A stretch of DNA of 64,000 bases from contig NZ_JAFIEU010000031.1 of NCBI RefSeq assembly GCF_020832325.1, positions 39,115 to 103,114 on the forward strand, written 5' to 3'. The stretch comes from Lunatimonas sp. GTDB taxonomy: Bacteria; Bacteroidota; Bacteroidia; Cytophagales; Cyclobacteriaceae. Positions within the stretch are counted from its first letter, which is position 1. Each line of letters begins with the position of its first letter. Below the pieces are notes generated by a model. It saw nothing but the letters and a program-made list of their open reading frames with translations. It had not been told where the DNA came from and did not search any database. Made by a program: the position numbers and the translations under genes. Below are positions 8,407 to 18,213 of this stretch, one piece after another.

Positions 8407-10824
8407 TCAGAACGGGTATCCTATTCCGATATTAAATACTTGTTGGCCGCGTTCACCTAGAGGCCGGTTGAATGAAAGCTTGTCGAGTATAAACCGCTCA
8501 CCCTCCGGTCGGGCGGGGTCAAAGGCCTTGATTCCCATATCCAAGCGCAATACTAGAAAGTCAAAATCCATGCGTAGTCCGACCCCGGTTCCAATGGCGA
8601 TTTCCTTGTAAAACCGGTCTACCCGAAAATCAGCGCCCTCTCTGGATGGGTCTTCCTGAAAGTTCCATGTATTGCCGGCATCGATAAAAAAGGCCCCATC
8701 GAAATAGCCGAACAGCTTTCTCCGAAATTCAAACATGGCTTCAAAAAGAATCTCACCGGGCTGTTCAAACCGGTAGTCGAAGGTTCCGTCCTCTCGGACT
8801 TCGGGGGTAAAGGAACCAGGTCCCAATCGTCTGGGCTGCCAGGCCCGAATACTGGTACTACCCCCGGCAAAGAAATACTTCTCGTAGGGCAGTACTCCCT
8901 CACTGATTCCGTAGGGTTTGGCAAGGCCTACATTTAGTCGATAGGCCAGGGTGCTTCGGTTGCTAAGCGGCAGGTAGCGCCTAAAGTCCGATTGAAATTT
9001 CAGAAACTGGAAATACCTCAGGCTGCGGTCTTGGGTTAGGGATGACCCCAGCAGATTAATGGTGGAGCCCCCACTTTCAAAAAACAGTCTCCAAAGGGAT
9101 GCTGCCCTGCGTTGGTAAAGCCCATATTGGTTGAAATTGATAATGACCTGTCCGGAAATGCTACTAACGTAGGAGGGAAGGAAGGAATTGATTAGGTTAT
9201 TTCCCTGATCTTGCAGTTCCTCCAATCGTTCTTGGAAGAAGGGGTTGAGAGAAGATCGGATTAGATTGGCATCCAGTAGATTAATTGAGAACTGTTGGCG
9301 AAGATTCCGTGTAGCCCAATTGTAGGCTAAGATGGTGTTGAGTGCCTCCCGAACGTATTCGGGCCGGTTTACATAGGAATATCCCAAAAGGGCCCTGGTC
9401 CGAGGATTGTAACGCCCGAATTTCTCCAACGTTCCAAAGTTAAACGGAATCAGAAATTGCGGGAAGATTACGGAACCGGAGGCACTGAGTTCGCGGCTTC
9501 GGTATACACCGCCCTCCGTGGTGGCTGAGGCTACCCCTTCCAAGCCTGCCCTGAAGTTGAACTCGAAGATTTCCAGTCCTCTAAATAGGTTACGGTTCCG
9601 CAGCGAGTGGCTAAAGAAGGGTCCAGGCAGCTGTTCTGTCACACTAGCTCCCAGTTGGTTGGTTACCTGGTACTTCTGGTTCGGCATGGTGTAAATGTTC
9701 GCGGTAAGCGAGTTAGCAAGCGTATCAAAGGAGATGTTGACAAAGCGAAACATATCCAAGTTTGCAAGCTGTCGTTGGGTTTCGATCACATCCGTTCGGT
9801 TGTATCGGTCACCGTTGTTTAGAAATATCCGCGACCGGATGATCTTCTCTGCATACCGGTCTTGATACATTTGAAAATATAGTCCGTCGTATTTTGTGGA
9901 TTGTTTTTCGTCTTGGATTGCATCTGAGGGGCTGGAAATGATAAAGCGTATGGAGTCAATGGTATATACAGGGTGGAACCCACTACTTGAAGGTACCCGA
10001 ACTACCTGTTCGATAGCCACTGTTTTATCTATCGTGTCTTTGTAGACAATGTACTCCACGTAGGATTTGGAAAACGTATAATACCCATGGTCTTTTAAGA
10101 CATCCTCTACTCGCTGTCTTTCCCGTGACAGATCGTTTTGATTGTACCGTACGTTTAATTGAAGGTGGGTATTTTGGGTGCTGCTCTTCAGAAGCTGCTC
10201 GATGGCCTCGTCAGAAGTAGATGTGAAGAGGCTGTCTATTAGGTAAGGGCGGTTTTCACGAACTTCGTAGTTAACAAATGCCTTTTTCTTTTTCTTCTCG
10301 GTCTGGGTTGCTACTTCTGCATCGAAAAACCCGTTATTTATCAAGTAGGCCTTCATCTGTCGCTGCGATTCCAGTGTTTTTAAGCTGTCGTAGACGATGA
10401 CAGGGTTACCGGTCCGCATGAACCAATTTCCGTATTCCAGTTTCTTGTCCAACGCAGCAATTTGTGAGGTAACTTTAGCATACCGCCTGGAAAATTTACG
10501 GTTAGCAGCATCCTTTTCCAACTGGGATTCCAATAGTACGGCTTCTTCCCGCCACGCTATCTTTCGCTTGGCCAGCTGTGCGCTATCATAGGTCAGTTCT
10601 CCGATTCGAAATAAAAAAACGCCGGGCGAAAAATTGAAAATCGGAATGCGTGTATTTGGTTTCTGGCTAACCAAGTTTCGGAGAGCGTCAGGATCACTGT
10701 TTTCCACCCCTTTAACTTCGGCGTTAAAAACCACGAATTGATTTTCCTTCAGACCTTTCGTCACCGAGCAGCCACCAAGGTAAATGATGAAAAATATAAA
10801 ATGTATATATTTGGATCTGTTCAC
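8407..10824 (-). CDS. tamL: TamL-type outer-membrane assembly lipoprotein (Omp85 family)
   Basis: 805-residue Omp85/BamA-TamA family protein. It begins with a lipoprotein signal (lipobox LGGC, Cys19), which distinguishes the Bacteroidetes TamL from TamA. POTRA-type domains (about 90-370) precede a C-terminal 16-strand barrel (about 410-805) with the Omp85 lid motif region YFFAGGSTSIRAWQPRRLGPG and a closing GIGYPF. It is thought to insert outer-membrane proteins together with TamB; no tamB is in the window. First gene of an operon with hemF and PAP2; 17 bp separate it from the divergent RNA methyltransferase, so the two promoters must overlap. Confidence 0.9.
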   Translation of the reverse strand: MNRSKYIHFIFFIIYLGGCSVTKGLKENQFVVFNAEVKGVENSDPDALRNLVSQKPNTRIPIFNFSPGVFLFRIGELTYDSAQLAKRKIAWREEAVLLESQLEKDAANRKFSRRYAKVTSQIAALDKKLEYGNWFMRTGNPVIVYDSLKTLESQRQMKAYLINNGFFDAEVATQTEKKKKKAFVNYEVRENRPYLIDSLFTSTSDEAIEQLLKSSTQNTHLQLNVRYNQNDLSRERQRVEDVLKDHGYYTFSKSYVEYIVYKDTIDKTVAIEQVVRVPSSSGFHPVYTIDSIRFIISSPSDAIQDEKQSTKYDGLYFQMYQDRYAEKIIRSRIFLNNGDRYNRTDVIETQRQLANLDMFRFVNISFDTLANSLTANIYTMPNQKYQVTNQLGASVTEQLPGPFFSHSLRNRNLFRGLEIFEFNFRAGLEGVASATTEGGVYRSRELSASGSVIFPQFLIPFNFGTLEKFGRYNPRTRALLGYSYVNRPEYVREALNTILAYNWATRNLRQQFSINLLDANLIRSSLNPFFQERLEELQDQGNNLINSFLPSYVSSISGQVIINFNQYGLYQRRAASLWRLFFESGGSTINLLGSSLTQDRSLRYFQFLKFQSDFRRYLPLSNRSTLAYRLNVGLAKPYGISEGVLPYEKYFFAGGSTSIRAWQPRRLGPGSFTPEVREDGTFDYRFEQPGEILFEAMFEFRRKLFGYFDGAFFIDAGNTWNFQEDPSREGADFRVDRFYKEIAIGTGVGLRMDFDFLVLRLDMGIKAFDPARPEGERFILDKLSFNRPLGERGQQVFNIGIGYPF

Positions 10825-10841
10825 TACAACATTCCCGACTA

Positions 10842-11588
10842 ATGCTAAGCAAAAATACGCTTAAGTTTATTAAATCCTTGCACCAAAAGAAATTCCGCAA
10901 GCAGGCGGACTCTTTTTTTGTGGAAGGTTCCAAGAATGTAACGGAGCTATTGGTTTCAGATTTTGAAGTCACCCACCTTTTGTTTACCAGTGGTTTTGGA
11001 AGGCATAATCAGACGTTGATCTCCACATTTTCGGGCGAGTGCTATGAGGTGGGGGAGAACGTGCTGGAGGGATTGGGTTCGTTTCAGACCAACAATTCCG
11101 CGTTAGCTGTTGCCCGGATGAAGAAGCCACACACGATTATTCCGCAAAAGGGGGAGTTTGTGCTGGCCCTCGATGACGTTCGAGACCCCGGAAACCTCGG
11201 GACTATCCTGCGAATAGCCGATTGGTATGGGATCAAAAAGGTGCTTTTGTCGGTTCAGAGTGCCGACTTTTACAATCCAAAAGTACTCCACGCCAGTATG
11301 GGGTCTTTTACGCGGATTGACTTTGCTTATGTAGATCTGGCTGCGGTCTTGGCACAAACGGATGTACCTACCTATGGGGCTTTTTTGGATGGAGAGAACA
11401 TCCACTCTCTAAACCTATCCATGGAGGGAATTTTGGTGATGGGCAATGAGTCCCATGGGATTTCTCCAAATGTAGCCCAGTGCATCCATCACCGAATCAC
11501 CATTCCATCCTTTGGCGCTGCGGAGTCACTCAACGTGGCCATAGCTACTGCGGTCATTTGTGATAATTTCCGTAGGTTTGGCCGCTGA
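10842..11588 (+). CDS. TrmH/SpoU-family RNA 2'-O-methyltransferase
   Basis: 248 residues with an N-terminal substrate-binding domain (about 1-90; KFIKSLHQKKFRKQADSFFVEG) and a C-terminal SPOUT knot. Three SpoU motifs are present: DPGNLGTILRIADWYG, VMGNESHGIS and IPSFGAAESLNVAIA. It methylates ribose in rRNA or tRNA (RlmB/TsnR-like); the target base cannot be assigned. Divergent from tamL. Confidence 0.9.
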   Translation: MLSKNTLKFIKSLHQKKFRKQADSFFVEGSKNVTELLVSDFEVTHLLFTSGFGRHNQTLISTFSGECYEVGENVLEGLGSFQTNNSALAVARMKKPHTIIPQKGEFVLALDDVRDPGNLGTILRIADWYGIKKVLLSVQSADFYNPKVLHASMGSFTRIDFAYVDLAAVLAQTDVPTYGAFLDGENIHSLNLSMEGILVMGNESHGISPNVAQCIHHRITIPSFGAAESLNVAIATAVICDNFRRFGR

Positions 11589-11621
11589 TGATGTATTTTG
11601 CCCATTTCGAAAGTTCCGTAC

Positions 11622-12617
11622 ATGAGATCGATAAAAACCACCTTGGCCAAAGCGGGAATAAACACGTTTTTCTTTTTGTTGGTGTTAAGTATCCTACTTG
11701 CCTACCTTTTTCCGGAAATCGGCAGCACAGGGTCTTGGATACCGCTAGACGGAATCACCTATTACGGGGTGGCCATCATCTTTTTCTTCTACGGTGTCAA
11801 GATCAGTCCCGGAGCGCTTAAAGCTGGACTGGCCAATTGGAAGTTACACCTCTTGGTGCAAGTCTCCACCTTCCTTTTTTTTCCCGCAGTAATCCTTACG
11901 CTGCTGGCTATATGGGGAAATGAGCAGTCTCCACTTTGGATAGGTACCTTTTACCTTGCAGCACTTCCCTCTACGGTTTCCTCTTCCGTGGTAATGGTAT
12001 CTATTGCCAAGGGAAACCTACCTGCCGCGATTTTCAATGCCAGTGTCTCCAGCATTTTGGGTATTTTCATTACGCCTATTTGGATGAGCCTTTATTTGAC
12101 GGGTGCAGACGGCGATTATCAGCTGACCGATACCATCTATAAGCTGATTGTTCAAGTGCTTATCCCGGTACTTGTCGGTTTTTCGTTGCATAGGTACCTC
12201 GGGGAATGGGTGGCCGCGCAGCAGAAATGGCTAAAAAACTTTGATCAATCCATCATTTTACTGATCGTATTTTCTGCCTTTGCCAATTCTTTTGCCGAGA
12301 AGATGTTTGAGGGGCAGTCCCTTCAGGCGTTGGTCGTGTTGAGTGCCCTAATGTTACTTTTCTTCCTGGCAATGATGGGTTTGATGTATGGGCTGTCACG
12401 CCTCATGTCATTTTCGTATGCAGATCGAGTTACTGTCCTGTTTTGTGGATCGAAGAAATCGCTTGTACAGGGTGCCGTGATGGGGAAAATTCTATTTCCT
12501 GACCCAGTGGTATTTGGTGTGGTGTTATTGCCCCTGATGATATACCATACCCAGCAATTAATTGTGGGCAGTGCGTTGGCCGAACGGCTCGGGGCCAGGC
12601 ACCAATCACATAAATGA
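11622..12617 (+). CDS. Bile acid:sodium symporter (SBF-like, YfeH type) family transporter
   Basis: Integral membrane protein of about ten helices, roughly 331 residues. The ATG at 11622 (MRSIKTTLAKAG) is preferred to the upstream TTG at 11598. Signatures include FFFYGVKISPGALKAGL, YLAALPSTVSSSVVMVSIA and VLFCGSKKSLVQGAVMG, as in the SBF-like/YfeH group of the BASS superfamily. The substrate is unknown. The 3' end overlaps the convergent queuosine-precursor transporter by 12 bp. Confidence 0.88.
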   Translation: MRSIKTTLAKAGINTFFFLLVLSILLAYLFPEIGSTGSWIPLDGITYYGVAIIFFFYGVKISPGALKAGLANWKLHLLVQVSTFLFFPAVILTLLAIWGNEQSPLWIGTFYLAALPSTVSSSVVMVSIAKGNLPAAIFNASVSSILGIFITPIWMSLYLTGADGDYQLTDTIYKLIVQVLIPVLVGFSLHRYLGEWVAAQQKWLKNFDQSIILLIVFSAFANSFAEKMFEGQSLQALVVLSALMLLFFLAMMGLMYGLSRLMSFSYADRVTVLFCGSKKSLVQGAVMGKILFPDPVVFGVVLLPLMIYHTQQLIVGSALAERLGARHQSHK

Positions 12618-13409
12618 CGTATCTTCGGCGGCTTCTTCGGTCATTTTTAATGCCGCCTCTTCGCCGAGGTATCGATCTATCAGCCCGTGTCCCACATAGA
12701 GCAAAGGAGTAAGCACGATGGCAACTGTAAATTTATAGATGTAGTTGATAATCCCTACCGCAATGATCTGCGCCAACGACCAGTTTCCGAATATATAGAA
12801 GGCGATGCCGAGCACTACAAAGGAGTCGATAAACTGCGATACAAGGGTGGATCCGGTAGCCCGTAGCCAGATCATTTTGGCTCCGGTGATTTTTCGTAGT
12901 TTCTGAAAGACGTACACATCCAGTAACTGTCCGATCAGGAACGCTACCAAGGAACCAATGATAATCCCCAAACCCTGACGGAAGATGGTGTTGAAGGCGT
13001 AATCGATATTGAATGGATTACCTTCGTTGTCTGTGGCATTTACTTCCAGCCAAAAGGGCGCCGGTGGGAGCTTGGTTACCAACACAATGATCACGAATAT
13101 ATAGAGAATGAACCCGGCGGTGATAAAACTGATTTTACGCACACCTTTTTTTCCAAAATATTCGTTGATGATATCCGTAGTGATAAACACAATCGGCCAA
13201 ATGACTGCACCGGCAGTAAGGTTGAAGTCCAATACATACTCGTCAAAAAAAGTCCAGCCAACGGGTGTGATGCCAAGCGTCATCTCGCCCGAAAATATCT
13301 TTACACCGATGATTTCGGCGAGTATAGCATTTGTCAGGAAAATTCCTGAAAGGATGATGAACAAGTTGGTCTTTTTGGTCTGGAAGACCTTGTTTTGCAG
13401 ATCGCTCAT
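12606..13409 (-). CDS. Queuosine precursor transporter, VUT family (YhhQ/DUF165)
   Basis: 267-residue inner-membrane protein with six or more helices. Family blocks are VWPIVFITTDIINEYFGKKG and, later, ATGSTLVSQFIDSFVV with GIINYIYKFTVAIVLTPLLY. YhhQ/QueT-type proteins import the queuosine precursors preQ0/preQ1. An internal insertion (about 118-145) is common in Bacteroidetes members. Its start overlaps the RNase Z stop by 4 bp. Confidence 0.9.
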   Translation of the reverse strand: MSDLQNKVFQTKKTNLFIILSGIFLTNAILAEIIGVKIFSGEMTLGITPVGWTFFDEYVLDFNLTAGAVIWPIVFITTDIINEYFGKKGVRKISFITAGFILYIFVIIVLVTKLPPAPFWLEVNATDNEGNPFNIDYAFNTIFRQGLGIIIGSLVAFLIGQLLDVYVFQKLRKITGAKMIWLRATGSTLVSQFIDSFVVLGIAFYIFGNWSLAQIIAVGIINYIYKFTVAIVLTPLLYVGHGLIDRYLGEEAALKMTEEAAEDTSFM

Positions 13410-14323
13410 TTGATCACATACGTTTTGCCCTCTTCACTCAAGTGGGTGGCGTCAAAGATGGCTTTGGCCTCCCAAAGCAACGGGTACAGGTCTACATACC
13501 TTATTGAATAATGTCCAAGTAGCAATTCTTTCACCTTCGCGGTTTTGGCGATGGTTGCAGCCTCCTCGGTAGTACTGTGCAAGGTTAGTTTGGCACGCTC
13601 TTTATCTGCAGCCATAAACGTAGATTCGTGATAAAGTAGGTCAACCCCTTGTATGTAAGGGATTAGCGTGGGATCAAATACGGTGTCGGAACAGAAGGCA
13701 TACCTTCTAGGTGGGACAGGCTGGTGGGTGAACTCGCTCGCAACGTATTTCAATTTGCCATCTGCTTCTACCACGTCTTTGCCCTGCAACAGCGATTGGA
13801 TTTCAGCTACCGACATGCCTGTCCCTACGATTTTTTCCTTAATCAGTTTTTGCTGCCTATAGGTTTCCTCAAAGGAAAAACCGGTACAGGGAATTCGGTG
13901 TTTCAACGGAAAGCTGAACACTCGGATATTTCCCTGCTCTAAAAGTAAGTTCTTTCCCTCCGTGGAGGTTTCGGTGAAATGGAGGGGAAATTTTAGCTGG
14001 GTATGAGAATACTTCAGGTGTAGTGTGATGATCTCGTCCAGACCTTTGGGTCCGAAAATGTGCAATGGGCTGGTTCGACTGTTGAGGTGAAAAGTGGAAA
14101 TAAGTCCCATCAACCCGAGGTAGTGGTCTCCATGAAGGTGTGAAATGAAAATATGGTCGATTTTGGAGGATTTCACCCGGTGCAACTTTAATTGGTGCTG
14201 GGTGCCTTCTCCGCAATCGACCATAAATTGGCTCCTACCATAGGAAACTACTTGCGACGTTTGGTTGCGACCATGTGCCGGCGCAGCAGAGTTTGATCCT
14301 AAAATAGTTACCTGAAATTCCAA
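13406..14323 (-). CDS. rnz: Ribonuclease Z
   Basis: Metallo-beta-lactamase-fold tRNA 3'-endonuclease, 305 residues. Zinc ligands: HLHGDHYLG near residue 62, later SDT (FCSDT) and HESTF, and a distal LGHYSIRY histidine. The exosite region lies at about 150-200. Relevant here because the tRNA at the window end lacks an encoded CCA, so its 3' trailer would need RNase Z processing. 10 bp downstream of the STAS gene. Confidence 0.94.
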   Translation of the reverse strand: MEFQVTILGSNSAAPAHGRNQTSQVVSYGRSQFMVDCGEGTQHQLKLHRVKSSKIDHIFISHLHGDHYLGLMGLISTFHLNSRTSPLHIFGPKGLDEIITLHLKYSHTQLKFPLHFTETSTEGKNLLLEQGNIRVFSFPLKHRIPCTGFSFEETYRQQKLIKEKIVGTGMSVAEIQSLLQGKDVVEADGKLKYVASEFTHQPVPPRRYAFCSDTVFDPTLIPYIQGVDLLYHESTFMAADKERAKLTLHSTTEEAATIAKTAKVKELLLGHYSIRYVDLYPLLWEAKAIFDATHLSEEGKTYVIK

Positions 14324-14333
14324 TTTCGATCAA

Positions 14334-14711
14334 TTAATCTGCTTCTTCGTCCTCCCCATTGTCAATCTCGTGGATAAAGATCGCCTCTGCGGCGGCCTCT
14401 GGGCCATCGACTATTTTGAGTACTTTATCCAACATGGATATTTTGATCAATTTCAGTACATGCTCTTGGGGGGCAGCGATTACAAAGATGCCGCCATCTT
14501 CACCAAAAGTTCTGTTGCCGACTAGAAGGGCACTGAGTCCGCTGGAGTCGGTGTATTTGACTTGACTCATATCCAACACCAAATTCCGATACCCCTCAGC
14601 ATTTACAGTGAGTAGTTCAGACTTGAGTTGAGGCGAAATGGAAGTGTCCAACTTCTCCTCGAGTAGGGTGAATATGACGTATTGCTCTTTTTTATCTACC
14701 GTGTATTTCAT
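14334..14711 (-). CDS. STAS-domain anti-sigma-factor-antagonist-like protein
   Basis: 125 residues comprising one STAS domain: KYTVDKKEQYVIFTLLEEK, LVLDMSQVKYTDSSGLSALL (the phosphorylatable serine sits in TDSSGL, near residue 52) and IFVIAAPQEHVLKLI. ATG at 14711 is chosen over a TTG at 14732. A short acidic tail (EIDNGEDEEAD) follows. Partner-switch regulator of the SpoIIAA/RsbV kind; no anti-sigma kinase is nearby. Confidence 0.88.
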   Translation of the reverse strand: MKYTVDKKEQYVIFTLLEEKLDTSISPQLKSELLTVNAEGYRNLVLDMSQVKYTDSSGLSALLVGNRTFGEDGGIFVIAAPQEHVLKLIKISMLDKVLKIVDGPEAAAEAIFIHEIDNGEDEEAD

Positions 14712-14845
14712 GTGTCTATAATTGTTTTTCAAAGGTCACATGGAATCTCGCATGGTTTGTAGTCATCCCTGTGTGTGACGGGTACGTCATGCTCGATTTC
14801 ATCTGCTCAATTTTACCGTTAGTTCGTTTTCAAAGGTACAAAAAA

Positions 14846-15781
14846 TTAGATTTGTGAGATAATGGAATTTTTTATCCGATCCTCAACATCTTCTAGGCTT
14901 TGTTTAACAAAGGACTTGCCCGTAATGTTTTCAAATAATTCGATATACCGTCCGGAAATATCCGCAATGATTTCAGGTGTCATTTCCGGTATCTGCTGCC
15001 CTTCCAAGCCTTGAAACCCATTGGAGATCAACCATTGTCTGACGAATTCCTTGGAGAGTTGCTTTTGCGCCTCCCCCCGCTGCTGCCGCTCTTGATAGCC
15101 ATCTGCATAGAAATACCGAGAAGAGTCTGGCGTGTGAATCTCATCTATCAAAAGGATTTGATCGCCTCGTTTGCCAAACTCGTATTTGGTGTCTACTAAA
15201 ATCAAACCTTTCTCTTTTGCCATTTTGCTACCTTCGGCAAACAAGGCGTAAGTATACGCTTCCAGTTTTTCGTAGTCGGAAGGTGAAACGATGCCTTTTC
15301 CCAATATGTCTGCTTTGGAAATGTCCTCATCGTGTCCTTCGTCTGCTTTGGTAGTCGGTGTAATGATGGGGAAAGGCAGTGGGTCATTTTCCTTTAAGCC
15401 TTCGGGCAGGGTCACTCCGCACAATTCCCTTTTGCCGGAACGGTAAGTTCTCCATGCGTGTCCTGCCAGGTATCCTCGGATCACCATTTCTACTTTAAAC
15501 GGTTCACAGCGGTGTCCAATTGTGACGTTGGGGTCTGGAGAGCTCAACACCCAATTTGGTACCACCTCTTTGGTGGCCTCCAAAAAGTGAAACGCGATCT
15601 GATTGAGGACCTGTCCTTTGTAGGGTATAGGTTCAGGAAGAACTACGTCAAAGGCAGAAATACGATCGGAGGCCACAACGGCCAATTTATCGGCGAAAAT
15701 GTACACATCCCGAACCTTGCCTCTGTAAAAACCTACCTGACCGGGAAATTGAAAATGGGTTTCTCTGATGCCTTTACTCAT
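14846..15781 (-). CDS. purC: SAICAR synthase (phosphoribosylaminoimidazole-succinocarboxamide synthase)
   Basis: Joins CAIR and aspartate in purine synthesis. 311 residues, the long form (E. coli PurC is about 237), matching the yeast-like class. Signatures: YRGKVRDVY with [18 protein letters not shown] near the N-terminus, [17 protein letters not shown], and [29 protein letters not shown], here written in parts. Apparently monocistronic, with gaps of 134 bp and 64 bp to its neighbours. Confidence 0.95.
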   Translation of the reverse strand: MSKGIRETHFQFPGQVGFYRGKVRDVYIFADKLAVVASDRISAFDVVLPEPIPYKGQVLNQIAFHFLEATKEVVPNWVLSSPDPNVTIGHRCEPFKVEMVIRGYLAGHAWRTYRSGKRELCGVTLPEGLKENDPLPFPIITPTTKADEGHDEDISKADILGKGIVSPSDYEKLEAYTYALFAEGSKMAKEKGLILVDTKYEFGKRGDQILLIDEIHTPDSSRYFYADGYQERQQRGEAQKQLSKEFVRQWLISNGFQGLEGQQIPEMTPEIIADISGRYIELFENITGKSFVKQSLEDVEDRIKNSIISQI

Positions 15782-15845
15782 GTTTTCTCAAATAAGAATG
15801 ACAAAAATAGATACTACAATACGTTAAATTGGCAAGGAAAGGGAA

Positions 15846-17000
15846 TTAATTGTAGATTTTTTCCTTGGTCTTTCTGCCTCGGAGGTAGTTTCGCTCTATT
15901 CGCAGCTCTCCCTCTGCCGAAAAGCTCACATACTGTCCATGCAGTTCTCCATAGCTGTAGGGTATACGTTCTTTGACCTGTCCGTCGGGGTAGTAATTGA
16001 CCGTTTCCCCGTGCAGCAATCCATCACTATAAGGAGCTTCCTGGATCTTATTCCCTAACTCGTCAAAGGTCTCAGTAAGCAGGGTGTACCCTTTTGCGCT
16101 ATGGTGGCGAATTACTGCAACCGCACCATTTTCATGGTAAGAAATAATTTGCCCTCTGGGACGGCCATTTTTGAATTTGGACTGTTCCTCCAAGCTACCA
16201 TCCTCCCAATACGTCAAGAAGGTCCCATGTGGCAGACCTCTCTTAAATGTTCCCGTTTTTTCTAGGCTTCCATCCGGATAGTAGCTTCTGGATAAACCGT
16301 GCTTGACTCCCTTTCGGTAATGAATTTCCGTAGCCAGCTCACCATCCTCGTAGTAAGTATGCTGAGGCCCGGAAAGCAACCCGGCAATAAAGGTATTCTT
16401 CTCCGAGAGGTTTCCGTTTTCATCGAATTTTAGTTGTTCCCCATGGAGTTTCCCCATGAGGTATAGGGAGCGTTCTGACGGGTTTCCATTTGGGTGGAAG
16501 GCTTCGAAGGTCCCATGAGGAAGGTTTTCGCGGAACTGCGTCCGGTTTTTTATTGCACCGTCTTCAAAATAGCTAGTGCTTGGGCCGGTTAATTGATCTG
16601 CGGTAAACGAAGCCCGCTGGGCGATGGCGCCACTCTTGTAGAAAGTGATGGCTTCTCCCACCCGTTGATTGCGCTCATAGTTTAACAACCGGAGGGTGTC
16701 GGTTGTTCCGGGGAAAAAGTGTACAAACACACCCTGTTTTTCACCATGTACCAATAAGCCCTTTTGAATCAAGGCACCCTGTTCATCGTAAAATTCATAC
16801 GGTCCATGGGGAGTGCCATTCTCGATTAAGTAGACCTCTTTTACCAAGGTTTCCTCCTCGTCGTAATAAGTGAATCCTTTGGTTTGAGCGTTTACCGATG
16901 CCATTAGTAGGCCGGCTCCGATAAATAGCAAACCAACTGTGCGAAAAGCGGTCTTGCAAAAAAGACAGGCTGAATAGGGTCGGCTATACATCGGCTGCAC
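15846..17000 (-). CDS. Secreted MORN-repeat (YwqK antitoxin-like) protein
   Basis: 384 residues. A signal peptide (about 1-40, ending MASVNAQ) is followed by about 14 tandem repeats of roughly 23 residues with the pattern YYEDG..E....Y..G..HG, as in MORN_2/YwqK proteins. Databases often label such proteins 'toxin-antitoxin system YwqK antitoxin', but no toxin gene adjoins it and it is exported, so that label is doubtful. Probably a cell-envelope or periplasmic beta-hairpin scaffold. 10 bp downstream of the thiolase gene. Confidence 0.82.
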   Translation of the reverse strand: MQPMYSRPYSACLFCKTAFRTVGLLFIGAGLLMASVNAQTKGFTYYDEEETLVKEVYLIENGTPHGPYEFYDEQGALIQKGLLVHGEKQGVFVHFFPGTTDTLRLLNYERNQRVGEAITFYKSGAIAQRASFTADQLTGPSTSYFEDGAIKNRTQFRENLPHGTFEAFHPNGNPSERSLYLMGKLHGEQLKFDENGNLSEKNTFIAGLLSGPQHTYYEDGELATEIHYRKGVKHGLSRSYYPDGSLEKTGTFKRGLPHGTFLTYWEDGSLEEQSKFKNGRPRGQIISYHENGAVAVIRHHSAKGYTLLTETFDELGNKIQEAPYSDGLLHGETVNYYPDGQVKERIPYSYGELHGQYVSFSAEGELRIERNYLRGRKTKEKIYN

Positions 17001-17009
17001 AGGAATCTA

Positions 17010-18203
17010 TCAAGTTATACATCGCTCGATGACAATGGCCGAGGCCCCTCCGCCGCCATTGCAAATTCCAGCTACTCCAATCGAGGCTTCCTTATGCTTC
17101 AATACACTTGTGAGCGTGCATAGGATACGTGCTCCTGAACATCCCAGCGGATGCCCCATGGCTACAGCACCTCCAAAAATGTTAAGCTGGTCTGTGTCGA
17201 TAGAAAGTATGCGCTGATTAGCAACTGCCACTGCCGCAAAGGCTTCGTTAATTTCGTAGTAATCCACCTCTTCGCTACGGAGACCTGCGTTTTTCAAGGC
17301 TTTCGGGATTGCTAGGGCAGGGGCAGTCGTAAACCAAAGCGGATCCTGTGCAGCATCGGCAAATGCCCTAATCCTTGCTATAGGCGATATGCCCCATTCT
17401 GCCACCTTCTCCTCACTCATTAAGACCAGTGCTGCAGCGCCATCGTTGAGTGTAGAGGCATTTGCTGCGGTAACCGTTCCATTGTCTGACGTGAATACTG
17501 TTCTAAGAGACCGGATTTTATCTAAGTGTACGTTTTTATATTCTTCATCCTCCGATATCACACGGGTTTCTCCTTTTCTGCCGGCAATATCCACGGGTAC
17601 TACTTCATTGTAAAAATAACCTGCTTTCCAAGCTTCGGCAGCTCGCTGATAGGATAGGATTGCGTAGTCGTCTTGTTCCTCTCTGGAGATGCTCATTTCT
17701 TTGGCGGTATTTTCGGCACAGTTGCCCATCGGAAAATGATGATATGCTTCCAATAGTCCATCTTTCACCAAGCCATCGACAAACTCACCGTTTCCAAATT
17801 TATAGCCGAATCGGGCTTTTGGAACGTAAAAGGGAACATTGCTCATGCTTTCCATGCCTCCCGCCACGACGACATCCTGCATTCCCGTCATGATAGACTG
17901 AGCACCGAGCATCACGGCTTTCATGCCAGATGCACACACTTTGTTGATCGTGGTGCATGGCACCTCGTTCCCCAGTCCGGCGCCCAGCGCTGCTTGCCTA
18001 GCTGGTGCCTGACCTAGATTGGCAGAAAGTACATTGCCCATGAACACCTCGTCAACATGATCTGCTGCGAGGTTGATTTTCTCCAAGGCACCTCGGATAG
18101 CCACACTGCCCAACTCCACAGCACTGAGCGAAGAAAGCGCTCCACCGAAACTGCCGAGTGGTGTGCGTGCCAACGATACGATATATACGTTTTTAAGGTT
18201 CAT
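17010..18203 (-). CDS. Acetyl-CoA C-acetyltransferase (thiolase)
   Basis: 397 residues, standard thiolase length. Catalytic residues are present: acylated Cys in TTINKVCASGMKAVM (about Cys90), His in NEAFAAVAVANQ region and GGAVAMGHPLGCSGARI (His about 352), and the second Cys in GICNGGGGASA (about 382). Biosynthetic/degradative acetoacetyl-CoA thiolase; the substrate range cannot be fixed. It lies between a Bat-type TPR gene and the MORN gene on the same strand. Confidence 0.94.
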   Translation of the reverse strand: MNLKNVYIVSLARTPLGSFGGALSSLSAVELGSVAIRGALEKINLAADHVDEVFMGNVLSANLGQAPARQAALGAGLGNEVPCTTINKVCASGMKAVMLGAQSIMTGMQDVVVAGGMESMSNVPFYVPKARFGYKFGNGEFVDGLVKDGLLEAYHHFPMGNCAENTAKEMSISREEQDDYAILSYQRAAEAWKAGYFYNEVVPVDIAGRKGETRVISEDEEYKNVHLDKIRSLRTVFTSDNGTVTAANASTLNDGAAALVLMSEEKVAEWGISPIARIRAFADAAQDPLWFTTAPALAIPKALKNAGLRSEEVDYYEINEAFAAVAVANQRILSIDTDQLNIFGGAVAMGHPLGCSGARILCTLTSVLKHKEASIGVAGICNGGGGASAIVIERCIT

Positions 18204-18213
18204 GGAGTGGTTT

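Noticed and set aside
15846..17000. Toxin-antitoxin locus based on the YwqK-type protein
   Set aside because: No toxin partner adjoins it and the protein has an export signal.
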